This document shows, one piece after another, positions 8,488-16,567 of a stretch of DNA of 54,240 nt. The DNA is from Chloroflexota bacterium (GTDB lineage: Bacteria; Chloroflexota; Dehalococcoidia; Lucifugimonadales; Lucifugimonadaceae), in the NCBI GenBank assembly GCA_013204555.1, contig JABMNO010000030.1, positions 1 through 54,240 on the forward strand, in the 5' to 3' direction. A program made the position numbers and the translations under genes. Every line of letters begins with the position of its first letter. The first letter of the stretch is position 1. The notes under the pieces are model-generated. The model worked only from the letters and a program-made list of their open reading frames with translations, did no database searches and was not told where the DNA came from.

Positions 8488-8719
8488 GTGCGCCCTCCAG
8501 CTGCCTGGTCACCGTTTCCGGTTCTGGAACGTCCTCAACCTCCAACTGACCGATCTCCTCCGCAGCGCGTTTGCGACGCTCGTTCAGAGTTTCCTCATAG
8601 GCTCGATCGATTAGACGGCGGACAGTCTCGGACACGGCCGTTCCCTCTTCCTCAGCCAGTTCGTCAAGCCTGCGTCGTTGCTCACCGTCCAGCCGCAATT
8701 CCAACCGCTCAGTAGCCAT
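8465..8719 (-). CDS. Ribbon-helix-helix antitoxin (CopG/Arc-like)
   Basis: This 84-aa protein begins with ERLELRLDGEQRRRLDELA followed by GTAVSETVRRLIDRAY, the beta strand and two helices of an RHH DNA-binding domain. The C-terminal tail is acidic, as expected for a PIN-toxin antitoxin. ATG 8719 is chosen because GGAGG lies six bases upstream; the frame extends to 8737. It precedes and overlaps its PIN partner by 23 bases. Confidence 0.8.
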   Translation of the reverse strand: MATERLELRLDGEQRRRLDELAEEEGTAVSETVRRLIDRAYEETLNERRKRAAEEIGQLEVEDVPEPETVTRQLEGAHESGSVH

Positions 8720-8829
8720 GATCCACCTCCATGGCAACTATTGTACGGTATATATGCTACGTACAGATCAACCCGCATACTTGCGGTAGTGGTTCAGTGG
8801 ACCACACGCGGAGTGTTGCCGAAGGCGCA

Positions 8830-9270
8830 CTACAACTCCGACTGCGTCTTGAGTGCCTTGTTCATCAACACGAATGATTCACTGAGGTTCTTCCGGTTCG
8901 CCAGATATGCTTCTTCTGCCTTGTTTCCAGTGAATGTCTCCCGATGGACGAACACGCACGCTCCGTAGCGAGACTCGATCTCAAAGATGTGGTTTGCACG
9001 GACATCCCCTGCATCATCGCCACCCTTCCACGAGAGTCGTTCGTTGACACGAACCACATCGATATCGGAATCGAACTCGCTCTCGGAGCCGTCCGCCATG
9101 TGAACGTTGGCGTGAATAGTGCTGCCCACTGCGATATCGCCGGTCAGACGCATCAGGTACGAGTTCCACTCTCCCCACCGGGCGGTGTCAGCCAGGATGT
9201 TCCAGACTTTTTCTGGACGGGTAGCTATATCAATTTCAGTTCGTACTTCAAAAGTCGGCATGATTTTCAC
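8830..9270 (-). CDS. SRPBCC-family (START-like) protein
   Basis: This 146-aa protein starts with a typical SRPBCC (Bet v1/START-like ligand-binding) pattern: TEIDIATRPEKVWNILAD followed by WGEWNSYL. It ends with FVHRETFTGN, the usual strand and long helix. The family binds hydrophobic ligands or acts as cyclase/dehydrase; no function can be assigned. GTG 9270 has GGAAG eight bases upstream; ATG 9261 is an alternative. No neighbour on its strand is close. Confidence 0.75.
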   Translation of the reverse strand: MKIMPTFEVRTEIDIATRPEKVWNILADTARWGEWNSYLMRLTGDIAVGSTIHANVHMADGSESEFDSDIDVVRVNERLSWKGGDDAGDVRANHIFEIESRYGACVFVHRETFTGNKAEEAYLANRKNLSESFVLMNKALKTQSEL

Positions 9271-9800
9271 AGGTTGGGCTTCCAGAATTGAAGTGTCATA
9301 GTGCAGGCGAACCAGCGAGCGTCACTATACGTAAATGCGTCGAATCTGACACGAATTCGCTTTTGCGGTCAGAAAAATCAGCATAATCTATCACCAGAAG
9401 ATGACGAGAGGCTTAGCGGTATATTTAGTGGGCCTAACGGGACAAAATCAAGAACTTTTGAGGTACGGTCCCGCTGGTGGTTTGACGCTATCTATCCATT
9501 TTGAGGTAGGGATTAGGCAGAGTCGAGCTATACCGTAGACACAGCGATCCCGATGCCCGTGAGAGTCCAGTTAGCGGCGTGATCGGCTATTTCAGACGGG
9601 CGTCCACAGGGCTGCATTCGTCATCGAATTCAATGCAGTCGACCTGACGATGATTACTCGTCGATGACACGCATTAGTTGCATCGTTTTACCATAACTCG
9701 AATAATGCTACTCAACGGTATGCCGAGTGAGTTTTTTTGGTGTCTTGAGATGCCTTCTTAGCCCAGACAGAGGTCGCTGCAGACGCGCGTGACTGACCCG
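9271..9800. other. Gene-poor stretch
   Basis: These 530 bases show no convincing gene. The longest open frame (67 codons at 9301-9504) has no recognisable motif and no good ribosome binding site. I saw no RNA gene or strong hairpin. Confidence 0.6.
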
Positions 9801-11303
9801 TTATGGGGTCGGCGGCGGAGGGTACACTCGGACTTCACCGGATTCCCCCGCCCCCACGACGTAGACTTTGCCTTCCGAGTCGACCGTGATGCCGGCCAGA
9901 ATATTGCTTCCGATTTCCCAGTTCGCCAGGAGGATGCCTTCAGACGTGAATTTTTGGATACGGTCGTTGCCCGCGTCCGCTACGTAAACGTTGCCTTCGG
10001 AGTCGACGGTAACGTCACGCGGGCTATCGAACTCAAGGACGCCACTGCCAGTGGAGCCCCATTTCGCCAGGAAGACTCCGTCTGAAGTAAATTTCTGGAT
10101 GCGCCTGATGGGGCCGTACTCTTCCGAGACGTAAACGTTCCCTTCGGCGTCGACGGCAAGGTGGCTCGGGCCCTGTAAGTCACCATCACCATCGCCTTGA
10201 CCACGCCACATTGAGAGAAAGACTCCTTCAGACGTGAATTTTTGGATACGGTCGTTGCCCCTGTCCGCGACGTAAACGATGCCTTCGGAATCGACGGCAA
10301 CGTCGCTCGGTTGGCTGAATCTACCGTCGTCACTGCTGGGAACGCCAATGATCAAGTCTGCTTTGGAGGGCCACATTGAGAGAAAGACTCCTTCAGACGT
10401 GAATTTTTGGATACGATTGTTGCCCGTGTCCGCTACGTAAACGTTGCCTTGCGAATCCAGCGCAATACCAAAACGAGCGCGAAATTGGCCGGTGCCATAG
10501 CCCTGGTCGCCCCATCTCGCCAAGAATACGCCGGCGGACGTGAATTTCTGGATTTCGTTGGTTACCGGGTTTGCCACGTAAACATTGCCTCCAGCGTCGA
10601 CTTCGACGTCGGTTGCGACGTCGTCTGGGTAGGACTCCTCCCCTCTTTGGCCTTTTAATACATCCCATTCACGTAGCAAGATCGGCGGAACGAATGCATC
10701 TGAGCTCATCTCCCTCGCCAGGGTAAACCGGGACGAATCTTCGTAGTTATAACAGGGATCATCAGGATTTTCGCTGATGTCCCACCAGGCTCCATCACGC
10801 AGAAGCCAAAGATCGGGGTTCGCACTCGTGAAGGTTTTCAGGGGACTGCCATCCAGCAAAACTGTGTACGTTGCTTTCCCCGCGTGTCTGTCAATCTCGA
10901 CCCGGAGGTTTCCAATTGCCAACTCGCCGCTACCACCGGCCAGCCGTCGCACCATCAGTGCCTCGTTCTCGTATTCAACGAACCGGGCGAGGGAGCATGC
11001 GCGTTTCTGGGATTGCGTCAGGAGACTGTCGTATCGAATCTCCCAATTGGCTTCGTTAGAGAGTTGGAACGACTCTTTCAGCCTAGCCTCGAGATCCGCG
11101 AAGCCGTCATTGAGAGGGTACTGGGGCGTCGCCGTGGGCGAGGCCGATGTGGCTGGAGCGGTTGCCTGCGCGACCGATGGTGTCACGGACTGTTTGACAC
11201 CGCCAGTGCATCCGAGCAACACGACGCCAAGGAAGGGAATCAGGAGAAATAATCCCGTACGCGAAGCGACGTACGATGGTGCAGCAAAGATCAATCCACG
11301 CAT
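9801..11303 (-). CDS. NHL-repeat lipoprotein
   Basis: This lipoprotein of about 500 aa begins with a signal peptide ending in the lipobox VVLLGCTGG, so it should be anchored on the outer face of the membrane. A roughly 120-residue domain follows, possibly NTF2-like (LKESFQLSNEANW ... PDLWLLRDGAWWDI). About six NHL repeats then build a beta-propeller, with repeated cores such as VDSEGNVYVADTGNNRIQKF. NHL propellers bind proteins, RNA or sugars and some are lyases; none can be chosen here. ATG 11303 is preferred over an upstream in-frame start because GGAAGG lies eight bases before it and the signal peptide starts there. The repeats are unusually alike. Confidence 0.88.
   Translation of the reverse strand: MRGLIFAAPSYVASRTGLFLLIPFLGVVLLGCTGGVKQSVTPSVAQATAPATSASPTATPQYPLNDGFADLEARLKESFQLSNEANWEIRYDSLLTQSQKRACSLARFVEYENEALMVRRLAGGSGELAIGNLRVEIDRHAGKATYTVLLDGSPLKTFTSANPDLWLLRDGAWWDISENPDDPCYNYEDSSRFTLAREMSSDAFVPPILLREWDVLKGQRGEESYPDDVATDVEVDAGGNVYVANPVTNEIQKFTSAGVFLARWGDQGYGTGQFRARFGIALDSQGNVYVADTGNNRIQKFTSEGVFLSMWPSKADLIIGVPSSDDGRFSQPSDVAVDSEGIVYVADRGNDRIQKFTSEGVFLSMWRGQGDGDGDLQGPSHLAVDAEGNVYVSEEYGPIRRIQKFTSDGVFLAKWGSTGSGVLEFDSPRDVTVDSEGNVYVADAGNDRIQKFTSEGILLANWEIGSNILAGITVDSEGKVYVVGAGESGEVRVYPPPPTP
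10205..10415. repeat. 46-bp perfect direct repeat inside the NHL gene
   Basis: Bases 10205-10250 and 10370-10415 are identical over 46 bp with a period of 165 bp (55 codons). A third, less exact copy lies near 9929-9961. The repeat keeps the reading frame and encodes the IQKFTSEGVFLSMW segment of two successive blades. Confidence 0.85.
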
Positions 11304-11599
11304 ATTGGTATCCTTCCGCCGAAAACTGTAGCATATGACATCACTCAATGGGCATCATGATATTGTGGTGAGCATCCTTGACTCGGTCCAGTTCGACCTG
11401 AGCGTTATCGGGCGCGTTATCACCATCAAATCCAAGCCGCCTTTCAGGTCCATACTCGAAGTTGCAACTGCCGCGAGAAATCCTATTCCCTTTTTCCCGA
11501 ATACCGCACCGGACAAAGCGTTAGTTAATTGGTCGATGACCTTGAATACGAGAACGAGGTACTGAGACCCAATAATCTGGTTCGGCATCGACATTTCGT

Positions 11600-11842
11600 C
11601 TAAAGGTATTGTCGAGAAATCTCACCAGGCTGACCCAGTTCTGCGATGACATTCATATTCACCGGAACCGACGGCTCGGCACGGAATTCGACGAAACCGG
11701 GGATTCTGTCGAACCGGGCGGTGAAAAGATAAAAATGACCATTTTTATCGACCGCTATGGCCAGTATCAAAAAGGCCGGTATTTCGAGACCCCATTTTTG
11801 TCGGTCATCTGACGGGCGGGCGGGCGGAACGAAGCCGGACAC
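11600..11842 (-). pseudogene. Possible decayed NHL-repeat fragment
   Basis: This short frame contains AIAVDKNGHFYLFTARFDRI, which fits the NHL consensus (AvDxxGnxYvxdxxnxRI) seen six times in the neighbouring lipoprotein. It has only one blade, no signal peptide and no good start, and lies 300 bases upstream of the intact gene on the same strand. It may be the remnant of a second NHL gene or of a longer ancestor. The resemblance rests on one motif and could be chance. Confidence 0.3.
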
Positions 11843-12091
11843 CCGAATTTAGATCTGAGGCGTTAAACCCGATCTCGGGTTGTGAATACGCTTTCGACCA
11901 GTTCCAGACTAATCGTTGCCAACCCTATTTCCGAGCTTGCCGGATGACGCCGCTGATTGCTGTCTGAGAGGTTAGACCCAATCGCTCGAGGTGAAATATC
12001 GCTTGGCCAGGTCCAAGAACACCTCCACGCACTCAGGACCATCCGCAAACTTCTTTGGGTCCCGTACACAAGTTTAAGTATGAATTGAAGT
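11843..12091. other. Intergenic stretch before the tRNA
   Basis: With 11304-11599 this forms a gene-poor zone around the NHL fragment. I see no supportable gene in it; open frames of 68-79 codons here have no motif or ribosome binding site. Confidence 0.5.
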
Positions 12092-12167
12092 TGGTGGGCC
12101 CGGCAGGATTCGAACCTGCGACCAATCGGTTATGAGCCGACTGCTCTAACCACTGAGCTACAGGCCC
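12092..12167 (-). tRNA. tRNA with CAT anticodon (Met elongator or Ile2)
   Basis: The complement folds into a full cloverleaf. The acceptor GGGCCTG pairs with CGGGCCC (one T-G pair), the D arm is GCTC...GAGC, the anticodon stem GTCGG/CCGAT has loop CTCATAA, and the T arm is GCAGG-TTCGAAT-CCTGC. The anticodon is at 12132-12134. The CCA end is encoded (12092-12094). The first pair is G-C, so it is not the formyl-Met initiator. Sequence alone does not separate elongator tRNA-Met from lysidine-modified tRNA-Ile2. Confidence 0.95.
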
Positions 12168-12408
12168 ACGCTAGCGGCGAACATCCAGTATCGCATCTGA
12201 TGGACGCCACGCGAAATGCCTTGGGCCATGCACTTATGGTGAACTCGGCGATCTAGTAGGGGTGAAGGCCTGACGTTCCAGGGGGTATGCGCACTGCTTG
12301 GCTGGGCTGAAAGTGTTTGCTTGGTGGCCTTTTGGCGGAAGATTGGGGGGGAGGGGATTGTTAGTGGTCATGCAATGCTTGGACAGTCCGAAAGCGCCCT
12401 CATCCTAG

Positions 12409-12429
12409 CCTTCTCCCGGGGGGAGAAGG
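12409..12429. repeat. Palindromic intergenic repeat
   Basis: CCTTCTCCC-GGG-GGGAGAAGG is a perfect 9-bp hairpin preceded by CCTCATCCTAG. This phrase belongs to a dispersed intergenic palindrome found in many bacterial genomes. Only one copy lies in this window. Confidence 0.55.
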
Positions 12430-12470
12430 GATAGATCAGCCGCCTCGCCCTCTGGGAGGGGGCTGTTGCG

Positions 12471-12502
12471 GTGCGGCAGTGGTCTGTTGGCCACTACCGC
12501 AC
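12471..12502 (-). terminator. Stem-loop downstream of the membrane protein gene
   Basis: GTGCGG-C-AGTGG (12471-12482) pairs with CCACT-A-CCGCAC (12491-12502), eleven pairs with one mismatch. It stands nine bases after the end of the minus-strand gene at 12511. No T-run follows, so it may be a 3'-end stabiliser rather than a true terminator. Confidence 0.4.
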
Positions 12503-12510
12503 AACTCTTT

Positions 12511-13392
12511 CTACCGGCCTGGCTGCACCCGGAGGTCTGTCATGTAGGCGCCTTTGAGCACTTCCGTGTTGAATTCGATTGGCTTCTCACCCAGGGCGTA
12601 CTCGTACAGAGCGGCTTTGAAGATGCCTTCTAGCGCTCCTACGATACCAATCGCCATCGATATGGTGATTACACCAACGATGATTCCCAGGACTGGGAAT
12701 ATCAAAAAGAAGAGCAGCGCGGGTACCACCGCAATGACTCCGGCTATCAGATACACAAGCTGGAATCCGAACGACGCCGTGATCTGTCGGCCCCATGTCT
12801 CTCGGACCATGCTTGCAGAGCGTTTGATCGAGCCCACGGGACTCTTGCCTTCATTGACCAGGACCGGCACAACGAAGAACGTCATGAACGCCCAGGCGCC
12901 GCCAATCATGTCTATGACCATCCGACCGAGGAAGTTGTTCTGACGGCTGCGCAGCACTTGCAGCAGCAATCCCACACTGGCCGAAATAATCGCCCAGCCA
13001 AGGATCTGCGGAATATGCTGCATCGCCACGGCAAGCCCGGATGAGATATTCGGGTCGCCACCGCGCAATCGTTGAAGCGCTGCCGCGATGAGCGCTGAGT
13101 TGAAAAATATGGTTACGAAGTAGACGGAGATATACAGGAGGACCAACAACACGATATCGCCCGGATTCGCTTCCTGAGTCTGCCCGGCGGCCTGAGCATT
13201 GTTCTGCTGCTCCATCATTTCCTGCACTCGGTCGATTGTTCCGGTTGCTGATCCGATGGCGAGAAATATCCCCAGAATGATCAGGCTGCCTATAACGCCG
13301 AAGATTGGGAACCAGATGAGCTCTTTGTCCTTCATGAGGACCCGCCAACTCATCTTCATCAATTCAAATGTATGACCAATGGTGTGAAACAT
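12511..13392 (-). CDS. Multi-pass membrane protein of unknown function (DUF6159-like)
   Basis: This 293-aa protein has about six hydrophobic segments: around residues 26-48 (IWFPIFGVIGSLIILGI), 78-105, 125-145, 160-180, 205-235 and 238-262. A Q-rich extracytoplasmic loop (MEQQNNAQAAGQTQEAN) follows the first. The start MFHTIGHTFELMKMSWRVL and the GSIKRSASMVRETWG segment resemble the DUF6159 family, whose role is unknown. It is transcribed alone and divergently from the racemase-like gene at 13543. Confidence 0.7.
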   Translation of the reverse strand: MFHTIGHTFELMKMSWRVLMKDKELIWFPIFGVIGSLIILGIFLAIGSATGTIDRVQEMMEQQNNAQAAGQTQEANPGDIVLLVLLYISVYFVTIFFNSALIAAALQRLRGGDPNISSGLAVAMQHIPQILGWAIISASVGLLLQVLRSRQNNFLGRMVIDMIGGAWAFMTFFVVPVLVNEGKSPVGSIKRSASMVRETWGRQITASFGFQLVYLIAGVIAVVPALLFFLIFPVLGIIVGVITISMAIGIVGALEGIFKAALYEYALGEKPIEFNTEVLKGAYMTDLRVQPGR

Positions 13393-13542
13393 TGCGGCAG
13401 TAATTGCCTCCGTAATATTCGTTGCTGAGTATCAGTCGATCATGCCTCAGACGGCTGACACGCTCATCAATTAGCAGTACTATCCCACAACTTTGTTCTA
13501 ACGCTCAATATTCCGGTTCACCCAAGTTGTAAGGACTGCCAC

Positions 13543-14640
13543 ATGAAGATTACCAATGTAGAGATGGAAGTGTATCGCTGGCCGCGCCACACACCCATCA
13601 CTAACGGCCTCTATACGTATACGCACTCCGGCATAAACGTGATTAACGTGGAGACCGATGAAGGCGTGACCGGCATGGGCATTGGCGCAGGTATCCAGGA
13701 CGCGCCTGAGGTGGGAGTTGCCATACTCGACCACATCAAGCAGGTGGTCATAGGCAAAGACCCGCTCGACATTGAGCGCCACTGGCACGAGATGTGGCGC
13801 CCCAAACTGGTTGGAAGGCGGGGTATCACCACCCGCGTCATCGGAGGGCTCGATATCGCTCTCTGGGATCTCAAGGGCAAGATTGCCGGAATGCCGCTTT
13901 ACAAGCTGCTTGGTGGATTCACAAACAACGTCCCTGCCTACATCGCCGGTGGCTATTACGAGGAAGGTAAAGGCCTCAAGGAACTCGCCAAGGAGATGGA
14001 AGACAACCTCGAAGTCGGCGCAAAAGCGATGAAGATGAAGGTTGGCGCACTTTCCATCAACGAGGACGTTGAGCGCGTACGGGTGGCCCGTGAAGCGATT
14101 GGGCCAGATATCAAATTGATGGTTGACGCCAACAACGCGTATCGCCACTATCAGGCCATCGAGTTCGCGCGCAAAATCGAAAAGTACGATGTCTTCTGGT
14201 TTGAGGAGCCCGTGGAGCCAGACGACTACATTGGCCAGGGGGAAATCACCCGTGCGACCTCAGTGCCTATCGCCGCTGGCGAGAACGAGTACACGCGCTA
14301 CGGCTTCCGAGACATGATCAATCACCGTGCGGCGGACATCCTGCAACCAGATGCACTCGTCATGGGTGGCATCACAGACTTCATGAAAGTAGCGGCCCTC
14401 GCACAGGCGAACGACCTCGATATAGCTCCACACGGTGCTCAGGAGGTCCATATCCACCTGGTGTGCGCAATTCCAAACGGCCTGATTCTGGAGTACTACC
14501 GGGACTCAGTAGACCCCATGCACGGCAAGATCTACAAAGAGACGGTTCAGATCAAAGACGGCAATGTATACGCACCAGATCGGCCGGGGTTGGGTTTGGA
14601 GCTTAACCATGAGGCTCTAAAGGAGTTCAGGGTCGCCTGA
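13543..14640 (+). CDS. Mandelate-racemase-type enolase-superfamily enzyme
   Basis: This 365-aa protein is the third enolase-superfamily paralog and carries a complete mandelate-racemase set: K164-M-K166, metal ligands D195, E221 and E247, the D270/H297 dyad, and E317. Those counted positions coincide with the published mandelate racemase numbering. Such enzymes form an enediolate from an alpha-hydroxy acid, then racemise it or dehydrate it; most relatives are acid-sugar dehydratases, so racemase activity is not implied. AAGGA seven bases upstream supports the start. It precedes xdhC on the same strand after 150 bases with a structured leader. Confidence 0.88.
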   Translation: MKITNVEMEVYRWPRHTPITNGLYTYTHSGINVINVETDEGVTGMGIGAGIQDAPEVGVAILDHIKQVVIGKDPLDIERHWHEMWRPKLVGRRGITTRVIGGLDIALWDLKGKIAGMPLYKLLGGFTNNVPAYIAGGYYEEGKGLKELAKEMEDNLEVGAKAMKMKVGALSINEDVERVRVAREAIGPDIKLMVDANNAYRHYQAIEFARKIEKYDVFWFEEPVEPDDYIGQGEITRATSVPIAAGENEYTRYGFRDMINHRAADILQPDALVMGGITDFMKVAALAQANDLDIAPHGAQEVHIHLVCAIPNGLILEYYRDSVDPMHGKIYKETVQIKDGNVYAPDRPGLGLELNHEALKEFRVA

Positions 14641-14719
14641 TCTGAGTTCTGGATTTCAAGTTCGCTTCCACCATGGCAAACGGAGTCATTCGGACGTCTT
14701 CAGATATGGCGTGCTGTGC

Positions 14720-14769
14720 TAATCTTTGACGACTGATTTCTCGAAGGAAATCAAGCGATTTTCAGTCGT
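14720..14769 (+). promoter_or_regulatory. Structured leader upstream of xdhC
   Basis: After a possible -10 (TGCTAATCT, 14717-14725) the leader can fold two ways. One uses ACGACTGA (14729-14736) with TCAGTCGT (14762-14769). The other uses GATTTC (14735-14740) with GAAATC (14747-14752), which shares two bases with the first. It is too short to be a known molybdenum-cofactor riboswitch. Confidence 0.35.
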
Positions 14770-14792
14770 AGATAGTGAATTGAGGCACTGGT

Positions 14793-15926
14793 ATGGAGCA
14801 GGTCTTCCGAGACGCTGTAAGCCAGCTAAAAGACGATAGACCTGTGGTGCTCGCCACCGTAGTAAGAACATCGGGTTCCACACCGCAGAAACCGGGAGCC
14901 AAGCTACTGGTTCGCGAAGATGGCAGTGGCGTGGGCACGCTTGGTGGCGGCTGCGTGGAAGGCGATATCTGGTTTGCTGCCCGAATGCTCATGAAGGGCA
15001 CCGGCGGCGCGCAGATGCGCGACTACGAACTTAACGAAGATCTTGCTGCTGAAGATGGCCTCATCTGCGGCGGAACGATGTATTTCCTCATTGATCCCAT
15101 CCGCGACACGGACGACTTGCTACCGTTCGCTGAAGAGATTGTTTCGGCATATGACGGCGGCGTGCCAGTTGCGATTGCGAGTGTGGTGAATGCACCAGAG
15201 GGTTCTGACGTAACAATTGGCTCAAAGCTGTTGGTGCGCGAAAACGGCACGACCGAAAGCACGCTTGGCTCATCAGAGCTAGATGAAGACGCCACTCTGC
15301 GTGCGCGAAAACTCATGGCGATGGGCAAGCAGGAGTACGTGACACACCCCAGCGGAGTCGAATACTTCGTTGAGGCGTACACAACCCCTCCCCGCCTGAT
15401 CCTCGCTGGCGGCGGTCATGTCAGCAAAGCAATCGCACCGGTTGCGGCAACCGTGGGATTCAAGATCACGGTGATCGACGACCGGCCCGAGTTCGCCAAT
15501 GAAGAGCGATTCCCCGAAGCTGACGCTGTCTATACCGAAGATTTCGTAACCGCCCTGAACCGGCTTCCCATCAACGCCAACACATTCATCGTCATCGCCA
15601 CCCGGGGACACCGGTACGATGACACCGCCCTTGAAGCTGCGGCCCAATCCAAGGCAAGTTACGTGGCGTTGCTGGGTAGCAAGCGCAAGACGATACTTAT
15701 TTACGAGGCGCTGCTGGAGCGTGGATTGCCAATGGAGCGAATCCGCGAGCTGCGAGCGCCAAGCGGCCTGGACATCCAGGCCCGAACGCCGGAAGAGATA
15801 GCCGTGAGCATCGTTGCTGAGATGTTGATGTTCAGGCTTGGGGGCGATGGCCGACCTATGAAACTTGAAGAGCGCCACCTGCAACGGATTCAGTCGAAGT
15901 CTGCCGTAACGGCAGCAGCCGACTAG
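14793..15926 (+). CDS. xdhC: XdhC/CoxI family molybdoenzyme maturation factor
   Basis: This 377-aa protein has an N-terminal XdhC/CoxI domain (VVRTSGSTPQKPGAKLLV, then GTLGGGCVEGDIWFAA) and a C-terminal Rossmann-like XdhC_C domain from about residue 205 (ILAGGGHVSKAIAPVA, then VIDDRPEFANEERFPEA). The family binds molybdenum cofactor and helps sulfurate and insert it into xanthine dehydrogenase/CO dehydrogenase-like enzymes. It is first of three same-strand genes with mocA and an M24 peptidase, 32 bases before mocA. No molybdoenzyme subunit is in the window. GAGG seven bases upstream supports the start. Confidence 0.92.
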   Translation: MEQVFRDAVSQLKDDRPVVLATVVRTSGSTPQKPGAKLLVREDGSGVGTLGGGCVEGDIWFAARMLMKGTGGAQMRDYELNEDLAAEDGLICGGTMYFLIDPIRDTDDLLPFAEEIVSAYDGGVPVAIASVVNAPEGSDVTIGSKLLVRENGTTESTLGSSELDEDATLRARKLMAMGKQEYVTHPSGVEYFVEAYTTPPRLILAGGGHVSKAIAPVAATVGFKITVIDDRPEFANEERFPEADAVYTEDFVTALNRLPINANTFIVIATRGHRYDDTALEAAAQSKASYVALLGSKRKTILIYEALLERGLPMERIRELRAPSGLDIQARTPEEIAVSIVAEMLMFRLGGDGRPMKLEERHLQRIQSKSAVTAAAD

Positions 15927-15958
15927 ATCCCAACCTTTCACCGCACGGAGCTGGACCT

Positions 15959-16567
15959 GTGACGGTTTGCGCAATAATCCTGGCCGCCGGGGAGTCGTCT
16001 CGAATGGGAACTCTCAAGCCTCTGCTTGACTGGTTTGGCGCGCCTCTTGTGCAGCGCCAGATTGAATCTCTCAAAGCAGGCGGAGCAGACGAGGTCTACG
16101 TAGTCACTGGCAACCGCGCATACGAGGTCCAGGAAGCCGTACGAGGCGATGGCGTTCAAAGCGTCATCAATCCCCACTACAAAGAAGGGAAATCCACTTC
16201 CATCAAGGCTGGCCTTGCCGCTCTTCCGAAACCAGCGACGACAATCATGTTGTTAGCGGTGGATCAGCCCAGACCGGCCTGGCTAATCGCAAAGGTGTTG
16301 GCTGCACATCTGGAGTCCGGCGCATTAATCTCATGCCCCCGGTATGACGGACACGGAGGCCATCCACTCATCTTCGCTGGTTCGCTTCGACAGGAACTGG
16401 ACCGCATATCCGAGGCATCCCACGGCGTCCGCAAGGTTATGAAGGCGCATGCAGACGAGATCAACTGGGTCCCCGTCGATTCCCCTATCGCCCGAATGGA
16501 TATGAACACGCCGGAAGCCTACGACCTGGCAAAGGCTGAGTACGGCGATCTCGAAGGACTGGCGTGA
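15959..16567 (+). CDS. mocA: Molybdenum cofactor cytidylyltransferase-like NTP transferase
   Basis: This 202-aa MobA-like nucleotidyltransferase has the NTP-binding signature LAAGESSRMGTLKPLLDW, then LLAVDQPRP as the metal-binding strand and RYDGHGGHPLIF as the substrate block, as in MocA. MocA makes molybdopterin cytosine dinucleotide, the cofactor form used by xanthine-dehydrogenase-type enzymes, which fits the xdhC gene just upstream. The start is GTG 15959 with GGAG eight bases upstream. Its TGA overlaps the GTG start of the next gene by four bases. A different NTP transferase substrate cannot be excluded. Confidence 0.87.
   Translation: MTVCAIILAAGESSRMGTLKPLLDWFGAPLVQRQIESLKAGGADEVYVVTGNRAYEVQEAVRGDGVQSVINPHYKEGKSTSIKAGLAALPKPATTIMLLAVDQPRPAWLIAKVLAAHLESGALISCPRYDGHGGHPLIFAGSLRQELDRISEASHGVRKVMKAHADEINWVPVDSPIARMDMNTPEAYDLAKAEYGDLEGLA

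Larger units (their letters stand above)
12168..12510. other. Intergenic stretch with palindromic repeats
   Basis: No gene is visible in 343 bases. It holds the palindromic element at 12409-12429 and the stem-loop at 12471-12502, plus G-rich runs (12343-12356). Confidence 0.6.

Noticed and set aside
9301..9504. Small 67-codon gene
   Set aside because: No ribosome binding site, no motif and codon use unlike the neighbours; probably chance.
9900..10650. CRISPR-like or satellite array suggested by regular DNA repeats
   Set aside because: The repeats keep frame and encode NHL blades of a lipoprotein. The spacers are coding, and the units vary in the normal blade pattern.
11863..12069. 68-codon minus-strand frame before the tRNA
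   Set aside because: Low-complexity composition, no start signal and no recognisable family.
14641..14792. Molybdenum cofactor riboswitch before xdhC
   Set aside because: The leader is too short and lacks the multi-stem core. Only two small competing hairpins are present.
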